DNA of 64,000 nucleotides from Fen-1058 sp964398185 (lineage in GTDB: Bacteria; Chloroflexota; Anaerolineae; Fen-1058): NCBI GenBank assembly GCA_964398185.1, contig CAYNML010000028.1, forward strand, positions 1 through 64,000, read 5' to 3'. Of this stretch, positions 58,215 to 64,000 are shown in pieces (positions within the stretch are counted from its first letter, which is position 1; the number at the start of each line of letters is the position of its first letter). Below the pieces are notes generated by a model. The model was not told the DNA's origin. It saw only the letters and a program-made list of their open reading frames with translations, and ran no database searches. The translations under genes and the position numbers were made by a program.

Positions 58215-61200
58215 CGCGCTTCGTTCTGTGGCGCGTTGGGATCATATTTACGTCGCGCTACTTCCAGGCTGGCCGACAGATGTTCAGCCAGCGAATCCAC
58301 TCCCGGGTGCTCAAGAATGGTGTTGTGCCCGCCGCCGATCATGCGCACCTCCACCCCGTGCTGCGCAAGGGTGCCCCACCCCATCTCCGGATCAGCCGCC
58401 CGGAACAGCGACATGGCGCGCACCCGAAACAGGGTGACGATGCCCGGATACGGCCCGGGATGATACTGCCGCGTGGCGCGCAGATGCACTTGCATCAAAT
58501 TTTGATGCATCAAGGGAATCTGATCCACGTTAGGCAGCACATCTTCCAACCGCACGTCCATGGGCCGCCCTGGCCGACGGAAAATGGCGCGTGCAAGCGT
58601 GCGCAGCCGGGTTCCCATGCGCGCCACAAACTGCTCGCGTCCCAGCTGCATGTAATCGCGCAGCCAATAGGGCAGGTTGCGCAGGAAGCTGATCAAGGCG
58701 CGGAATCGCCCGACAATGGTGCGCGGCGTGCGGCGGACAGGAGCATAGCCGTCAAATACACCGATCAAACCCACTGCCTCGCCGCGCCCCAATAGCTGGC
58801 GCGCCATCTCAAAGGCCACCACACCGCCGTAGCAGTAACCGCCCAGATAATAGGGGCCGTGCGGCTGTACGGTGCGAAGCGCCTCAATGTAATCGCTCGC
58901 CATGTCTTCGATGCGTGTATGGATGGGAGTCACGCCATCGATACCGCGCGCCTGCAATCCGTAAAACGGCTGATCCGACCCCAGCAGGCGAGCCAATTCA
59001 CCATAGTCCAGCACGCCGCCACCAAAGCCATGCACACAGAAGAACGGCGGCTTGCTGCCATTTGGCTGAATAGCGATCAAGGTTGCCGACTTGGTGGACC
59101 AGCCTTCAGACTGGAGCACCTTTGCCAGCTGCTCAACCGTCGGCGCGTTGAAGAGTGTCGTCAACGGCGGGCGTTTGCCAAACGCCTTTTCGATCTGCGC
59201 AAACAGTTTGATCGCCAGCAGCGAATGACCGCCCAGTTCGAAGAAGTTGTCGTGCACCCCCACTTGCTCGACATTCAGCACTTGCGCCCAGATCGCGGCG
59301 ATGGTGGCTTCCAGCGGCGTGCGTGGCGCGACATAGCTGCGCGCATCGCTGGGCAGCATATCGGGCTTGGGCAGGGCGCGGCGATCCACTTTGCCGTTTG
59401 GCGTCAGGGGTATGGCGGGCAGCTCGACGAAGGCCGCTGGTATTGCATACGCAGGTAGCCGCTCAGCCAAAAACTCGCGCAGCTCGCGCACGTTCCAGGT
59501 CGCTGTTGAGCGGGTGACAAGATAGGCGGCGATCTGCTTCCGGCTGGAACGGTCCGCAGTGTCATGCGCCACAACGGCAATGTCGGCAATGGCCGGGTGC
59601 TGGCGCAGCACCGCCTCAATTTCGCCCAGTTCCACGCGGAACCCGCGAATCTTAACTTGCTGATCCCGCCGCCCCACAAACGCGACTTTTCCGTCCGGCA
59701 GATAGCGTCCCAGATCACCTGTCCGGAACATTCGATCGTTCGGCTGTTGTGTGAACGGGTTGACCACGAAACGTTCTTGCGTCTGAGCTTCATCGTCCAG
59801 ATAACCGCGCGCTAGATATGGCGAACGAATGTAGATCTCGCCAAGCTCGCCAACACCGGTCAGCTGCTGGGCCGCATTGAGTAGCAACAACTGGACATCA
59901 GTTCGGCCCCGACCAACCGGAGTGGCAGTCGGCCAGCGGAGGCTCTCGACTTGCGTTGCCGCTTCAGCGGCGGGCAAGTTCGGGATATCCAAAACGTTAT
60001 AGGCCATCGCCTGTGGCGTCTCGGTTGCGCCATAGAAATTCACGCACGTCACCACGGGCGCGAGTTCGCGCAGGCGCCAGACGTGCTGCCACGTGAGCAT
60101 ATCGCCGACAAAAAAGGCGTACCGCAAGTCTGTGAGCATCGGGCGATCTGAGCCGGCTTCGACGAGCACATCGCTCATCGCCGGCGTGAGATGTGTCACG
60201 GTGACCTGCTGCCGCTGGAACCAGGCTGCCAGCAATCCAAGCGTTTCAATCTCCACTTGCGAGGGGATACACAGCCGTGCGCCCACCCACAGCGGTGTAA
60301 AGACATCTCTCAGCAACGGGTCATGCGCCAGACCCGAAAGCAGGCTGAAGCGTTCAGACGCTGTGAATTCAAACGTGCGGCTATGCCATTCCAGGAACTG
60401 CGAGAGCGCGCGATGATTGCCCAGAATGCCCTTGGGCAGCCCGGTCGAGCCGGACGTAAACGCGACATAGGCCAGCTGATCCGGCTCGATGCTCACATGC
60501 AGCGCTTCAGCCGGATAATCCTTCAACAAATCGCAGGTCTCCTGCAAGGTATCAGGCAGCATAAGGCGAACACCACCTGACGCCCTGCTCAGATAGTCTT
60601 CCAGCGCAGGTGCCAGCGTTCCCGCCGCCTCGATCTGGAGCAAGGCCGCTGGCCGGCTCATGCGCAACCGATCGATCAGCTGCGTGGCGGGGTAAGCCGG
60701 ATCAAGAACGACAAACGCTGCGCCTGCTTTAAGAATACCCGTCAGCGCCAAAACCAACGGCGCGCTGCGCTGAGCATAAATGGCGACTCGGTCCTCTGCC
60801 TGCACGCCCCGCCCGTGCAAATAATGGGCCAGGCGGTTGCTTAGCTCGTCGAGCTCGCGATACGACCACACACCGTTTTGATCGACCAGCGCCGTTTGCT
60901 CTGGCAGGCGCTGAGCCTGTTCACCTAGTCGAGCGGGAATTGAGCCTAGCCAGTCGTTGCGCAGCGGCTGCCTCGGATCAGGCAGGACGGACTGTGCCAC
61001 GGGCGTCACCAGCGAATAGGAGCCGATCGGCCGATCGGGTTGTTCGACCAGCTGCATCAGCAAGGCCAGGTATTGATCGAGCAGCCCCACCATGCGCGGC
61101 TGATCGAAGAGATCAACATTGTAGACCAGCACGAACTCCACGTGTCCTAGCCGATCGATGCTGTAGAGCGTCATATCAAAATTCGCGCCCAGCTCAGGCG

Positions 61201-64000
61201 TGATGCCAAATTCCACCTGCAAATCCGGCAGCTCGACGCGATCCACTCCAAAACTCATCATGTTGAACATGACCTGAAACAGCGGCGAATGGCTCAAGCT
61301 GCGTTCCGGCTGAAGATCCTCGACAATCTTTTCAAACGGAATCTCCTGATGAGCATAGGCGTCCAGCGCAACGGCGCGCATGCGCCGCAGAACGTCGCGA
61401 AAGGTGGGATGGCCTGCAAGATCGGTGCGCAGCACGAGGTTGTTGATGAACACGCCGATCAAGCCTTCGACCTCGGCGCGCGTGCGCCCCATAATGGGTG
61501 AGCCAACCGGGATGTCATCCTGTCCGCTAAGTCGCGCCAGCAAGATCTGGAACGCGCTCAGCAGGGTCATAAACAACGTCACGTCTTCCTGCTGGCTGAG
61601 CGTCTTCAGCGCCGTCAGCAGATCGTCCGGCAGGATGGTTGAAACCTGCGCGCCGCGAAAGGTCTGCATCGCCGGGCGTGGATGATCTAACGGCAGGTCC
61701 AACAAGGGCGGGCTGCCCTGCAGCTGCTTGCGCCAGTAGGCTTGCTGTTCCTGCAGTATCTCCCCGGAAAGCTGTGCGCGCTGCCAGGCGCAAAAGTCGG
61801 CATACTGAATGGGTAGCGCAGGGAGCGGCGAAGGTTGTCCGGCAACGAAGGCGGCGTACAGCGCGCTCACTTCGCGCGCCAGCACGGTCAACGACCAACC
61901 ATCACAGATGATGTGATGCAGCACCAACTGCAGCGTGAAATCAGTGTCACTGGTCCGGGTCAGCACCGCCCGCCACAGCGGCGCTTGCGTCAAGTCGAAG
62001 GGCCGCAACATCGTTTGAGTCAACAACGCTTCCAGCGCGGCGCTGCGATGCGCCTCCGCAGTCGCGCGCAGATCAACAATCTTTAGCGGCACGTCCAGGC
62101 GGGGCGCGATGATCTGCAGGGGGCGCCCTTCGTCGGCCGCCACAAACGAAGTCCGCAGCGTTTCGTGCCGCTGCATTACCTCAGTCAAGCTGCGCTCAAG
62201 GGCCACCTGATCCAGCTGTCCACGCAGCCGCAGCGTAAGCGGTAGATTCAGCGTGGTGCTGGTTGGATTCAACTGCTGCAGCAGCCACATCCGTTCCTGC
62301 GAAAATGACAGCGTCACCGGCTGGTCATGCGGCACCGGCACCAGCGGCAGCGCCGTCACCGGTTGTGCCGCCTGCTTCGTCGTCGCAATTTTCTCCGCCA
62401 GCTCGGCAACAGTGGGTACTTCAAAGAGCGCACTGAGCGGCAGATCGATGGACAGCTTCTCGCGCAGGCGCGCCACCACCTTGGTCGCCAGCAAAGAATG
62501 GCCGCCCAATTCAAAGAAGTTATCGTGCATGCCCACGCGCTCTATCCGCAGCACCTCTGCCCAGATCGCGGCGATATCCTCCTCCAACAGCGTGCGCGGC
62601 GCAACGTACTCACGCACCTCACCGGCGGTCACGCCAGGTGTGGGCAGCGCGCGGCGATCAACTTTGCCGTTCGGCGTCAGCGGGAACTGTGCCAAAGTGA
62701 CAAACGCCGTCGGGATCATGTAATCCGGCAGGCGTTCCTTGAGGAAAGCGCGCAGCTCGGCAGGCGTGAGCGCAGATTCGCCTTCAGGAATGACATACCC
62801 CACCAGGCGCTTGTCGCCCGGTTGATCTTCGCGCGCGACGACCACGGCCTGATGAACCTGAGCATGCTGCAGCAGCGCCGCTTCGATGTCGCCCAGCTCG
62901 ATGCGAAAACCGCGCACCTTGACCTGAAAATCCGCGCGCCCCAAAAACTCGATCGTGCCGTTGGCGCGATAACGTGCCAGATCGCCGGTGCGGTACATGC
63001 GCGGCGCAGCCGCTCCCGCCGTCTGCGACGCGGGCAGGAACGGATTGTCGAGAAAGCGCTCTGCGGTCAATTCGGGGCGATGCACATATCCGCGCGCCAC
63101 GCCGTCACCGCCGATGAACAACTCACCGGCCACGCCGATGGGCGCCGGTTGCAGGCTTGCATTGAGAATGTAGAACTGCGTATTTGCGATCGGGAATCCC
63201 AGATGAATCGGCTCGCTGCCGCGCAGCACCTCGTAGGTTGAAGACCAGATCGTCGTCTCGGTGGGGCCGTACAGGTTCCACAGGGTTCCACCACGCGCGA
63301 GCAGTTGATCAGCCAGATCGCGCGGCAGGGCCTCACCGCCGCACAGCATCTTGAGTTGCGGCGAGCTAGTCCAGCCGGAATCGATCAACATGCGCCACGT
63401 CGCCGGTGTGGCCTGCATCACGGTGGCACGATACAGATCGAGCGCCTTCAGCAGCTGTGCACCGTCGGCAGCCACTTCGCGGCTGACCACCACCACGCGC
63501 GCGCCGGTGATCAACGGCAGGTACAATTCCAGACCCGCGATGTCGAAGGACAGCGTGGTTACCGCCAGCAGGACATCCGTGGCACTTAGCCCCGGCTGTT
63601 GCTGCATCGACATCAGGAAATTGGTCAACGCCCGCTGGGGAATCTCCACCCCCTTCGGTTTGCCCGTCGAACCTGAAGTGTACAAGATGTAAGCCAGGTC
63701 GTCGGGCGTCGCGCGGCTCGTTAGATTTTCTATGCTCTCTTGCGCAATCGCATCCCACTCGGTATCCAGGCAAACAGGGCGCGCCGCATGGGCGGGCAAT
63801 TCAGTTGTGAGCGAGCGTTGCGTCAGCAGGACAGGTACTTGCGCATCCTCCAGCATGAAGGCCAGTCGCTCACGCGGGAATGCAGGATCGAGCGGGACAT
63901 ACGCGCCGCCTGCCTTCAAGACGCCTAGTAGCGCTACCAGCATTTCGATCGAGCGTTCAAGCGAAATGCCGACATACACGCCGGGACCGACACCCAGCTG
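58211..64000 (-). CDS. Non-ribosomal peptide synthetase, 3' part (A-PCP-C-A-PCP-TE), truncated by window edge
   Basis: The reading frame continues past 64000 (bases 63980-64000 still encode LGVGPGV), so the start is missing. Residues are counted from 63979. Order: A1 (ILYTSGSTGKPKGVE; NLYGPTETTIWSS; NGKVDRRALP), PCP1 (Ser 495 in LGGHSLL), a condensation domain (SFSQERMWLLQQL; HHIICDGWS with the HHxxxDG motif), A2 (AFTSGSTGLPKGILG; LSGLAHDPLLRDVFTPL, resembling Lys2/aminoadipate-type A domains), PCP2 (Ser 1586), and a thioesterase from about residue 1620. The TE nucleophile elbow is GGYCYGG, with Cys 1716 where Ser is usual, and GGGHNTIL holds the His. The visible part adds at least one further amino acid after the A1 unit; side-chain choice was not decoded. 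Confidence 0.95.
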   Translation of the reverse strand, partial: QLGVGPGVYVGISLERSIEMLVALLGVLKAGGAYVPLDPAFPRERLAFMLEDAQVPVLLTQRSLTTELPAHAARPVCLDTEWDAIAQESIENLTSRATPDDLAYILYTSGSTGKPKGVEIPQRALTNFLMSMQQQPGLSATDVLLAVTTLSFDIAGLELYLPLITGARVVVVSREVAADGAQLLKALDLYRATVMQATPATWRMLIDSGWTSSPQLKMLCGGEALPRDLADQLLARGGTLWNLYGPTETTIWSSTYEVLRGSEPIHLGFPIANTQFYILNASLQPAPIGVAGELFIGGDGVARGYVHRPELTAERFLDNPFLPASQTAGAAAPRMYRTGDLARYRANGTIEFLGRADFQVKVRGFRIELGDIEAALLQHAQVHQAVVVAREDQPGDKRLVGYVIPEGESALTPAELRAFLKERLPDYMIPTAFVTLAQFPLTPNGKVDRRALPTPGVTAGEVREYVAPRTLLEEDIAAIWAEVLRIERVGMHDNFFELGGHSLLATKVVARLREKLSIDLPLSALFEVPTVAELAEKIATTKQAAQPVTALPLVPVPHDQPVTLSFSQERMWLLQQLNPTSTTLNLPLTLRLRGQLDQVALERSLTEVMQRHETLRTSFVAADEGRPLQIIAPRLDVPLKIVDLRATAEAHRSAALEALLTQTMLRPFDLTQAPLWRAVLTRTSDTDFTLQLVLHHIICDGWSLTVLAREVSALYAAFVAGQPSPLPALPIQYADFCAWQRAQLSGEILQEQQAYWRKQLQGSPPLLDLPLDHPRPAMQTFRGAQVSTILPDDLLTALKTLSQQEDVTLFMTLLSAFQILLARLSGQDDIPVGSPIMGRTRAEVEGLIGVFINNLVLRTDLAGHPTFRDVLRRMRAVALDAYAHQEIPFEKIVEDLQPERSLSHSPLFQVMFNMMSFGVDRVELPDLQVEFGITPELGANFDMTLYSIDRLGHVEFVLVYNVDLFDQPRMVGLLDQYLALLMQLVEQPDRPIGSYSLVTPVAQSVLPDPRQPLRNDWLGSIPARLGEQAQRLPEQTALVDQNGVWSYRELDELSNRLAHYLHGRGVQAEDRVAIYAQRSAPLVLALTGILKAGAAFVVLDPAYPATQLIDRLRMSRPAALLQIEAAGTLAPALEDYLSRASGGVRLMLPDTLQETCDLLKDYPAEALHVSIEPDQLAYVAFTSGSTGLPKGILGNHRALSQFLEWHSRTFEFTASERFSLLSGLAHDPLLRDVFTPLWVGARLCIPSQVEIETLGLLAAWFQRQQVTVTHLTPAMSDVLVEAGSDRPMLTDLRYAFFVGDMLTWQHVWRLRELAPVVTCVNFYGATETPQAMAYNVLDIPNLPAAEAATQVESLRWPTATPVGRGRTDVQLLLLNAAQQLTGVGELGEIYIRSPYLARGYLDDEAQTQERFVVNPFTQQPNDRMFRTGDLGRYLPDGKVAFVGRRDQQVKIRGFRVELGEIEAVLRQHPAIADIAVVAHDTADRSSRKQIAAYLVTRSTATWNVRELREFLAERLPAYAIPAAFVELPAIPLTPNGKVDRRALPKPDMLPSDARSYVAPRTPLEATIAAIWAQVLNVEQVGVHDNFFELGGHSLLAIKLFAQIEKAFGKRPPLTTLFNAPTVEQLAKVLQSEGWSTKSATLIAIQPNGSKPPFFCVHGFGGGVLDYGELARLLGSDQPFYGLQARGIDGVTPIHTRIEDMASDYIEALRTVQPHGPYYLGGYCYGGVVAFEMARQLLGRGEAVGLIGVFDGYAPVRRTPRTIVGRFRALISFLRNLPYWLRDYMQLGREQFVARMGTRLRTLARAIFRRPGRPMDVRLEDVLPNVDQIPLMHQNLMQVHLRATRQYHPGPYPGIVTLFRVRAMSLFRAADPEMGWGTLAQHGVEVRMIGGGHNTILEHPGVDSLAEHLSASLEVARRKYDPNAPQNEAR

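Noticed and set aside
62327..63241. Antisense frame of 304 codons opposite the NRPS
   Set aside because: It opposes well-defined A and PCP motifs of the NRPS and has no recognisable domain of its own.

Overview
The window is GC-rich bacterial DNA, probably from a Chloroflexota bacterium (Anaerolineae-like). This is inferred from long Thr/Pro 'TPTxTPT' linkers on secreted proteins and on a membrane kinase, C-terminal hydrophobic-plus-Arg anchors, abundant intergenic palindromes, and large glycan loci mixed with beta-propeller proteins. It is a draft assembly: 100 N at 3901-4000 lie next to a cluster of palindromic repeats. No tRNA, rRNA, CRISPR array or transposase was seen.

Region 1 (1-8304) is catabolic: a biotin-dependent carboxyltransferase, then FdrA, a DUF1116 protein, a metal-dependent cyclase-type hydrolase, a nitrilase-superfamily amidohydrolase and a convergent DUF2877 protein. 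FdrA, DUF1116 and DUF2877 are the three families of the E. coli AllFGH (FdrA/YlbE/YlbF) oxamate carbamoyltransferase. With the two hydrolases they suggest degradation of a cyclic or linear ureide/amide. Almost every gene junction here is filled by a palindromic repeat of one of five families. One copy lies in frame inside fdrA, and a small GIY-YIG nuclease gene sits between copies of the same family.

Region 2 (8385-13277) holds a broken cytochrome-c-like gene and three minus-strand genes: an FG-GAP surface protein, a membrane Ser/Thr kinase and a divergent UDP-GlcNAc 2-epimerase-like protein.

Region 3 (13763-20696) is a plus-strand module: acyl carrier protein, AMP-forming ligase, asparagine-synthase-type amidotransferase, NAD-synthase-like enzyme, membrane acyltransferase and an anchored SGNH-like protein. 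It probably makes and attaches an acyl or amide substituent.

Region 4 (20770-47261) is a large exopolysaccharide locus on the plus strand: many GT2 and GT4 glycosyltransferases, a B12-binding radical SAM protein, two O-antigen ligase/polymerase-type proteins, an ABC exporter with a Wzt-type ATPase, an initiating sugar-phosphate transferase, a GT39-like protein, a Wzc-type kinase, and two sialidase-like beta-propeller proteins translationally coupled to the glycan genes.

Region 5 (47313-56449), minus strand, encodes exported proteins: a DNRLRE/CBM9-like protein, a PQQ-type propeller protein, two tandem LamG paralogues and a Tat-exported DUF362 protein. Region 6 (56719-64000), minus strand, is an NRPS operon: a truncated multimodular NRPS with a terminal thioesterase, a type II thioesterase and an Sfp-type phosphopantetheinyl transferase.

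The most interesting signal is a multi-box promoter architecture found four times: divergently between the epimerase and the ACP module, before the second half of the EPS locus, and before the DUF362 gene. Each copy has a CTnACYnnTCTAAC direct repeat about 106 bp upstream of GCAAACY, followed after exactly 9 bp by a -10-like hexamer. Three copies also carry a TGAC...CATAC box about 53 bp upstream of GCAAACY. This suggests one regulator co-ordinating a cell-surface glycan regulon.
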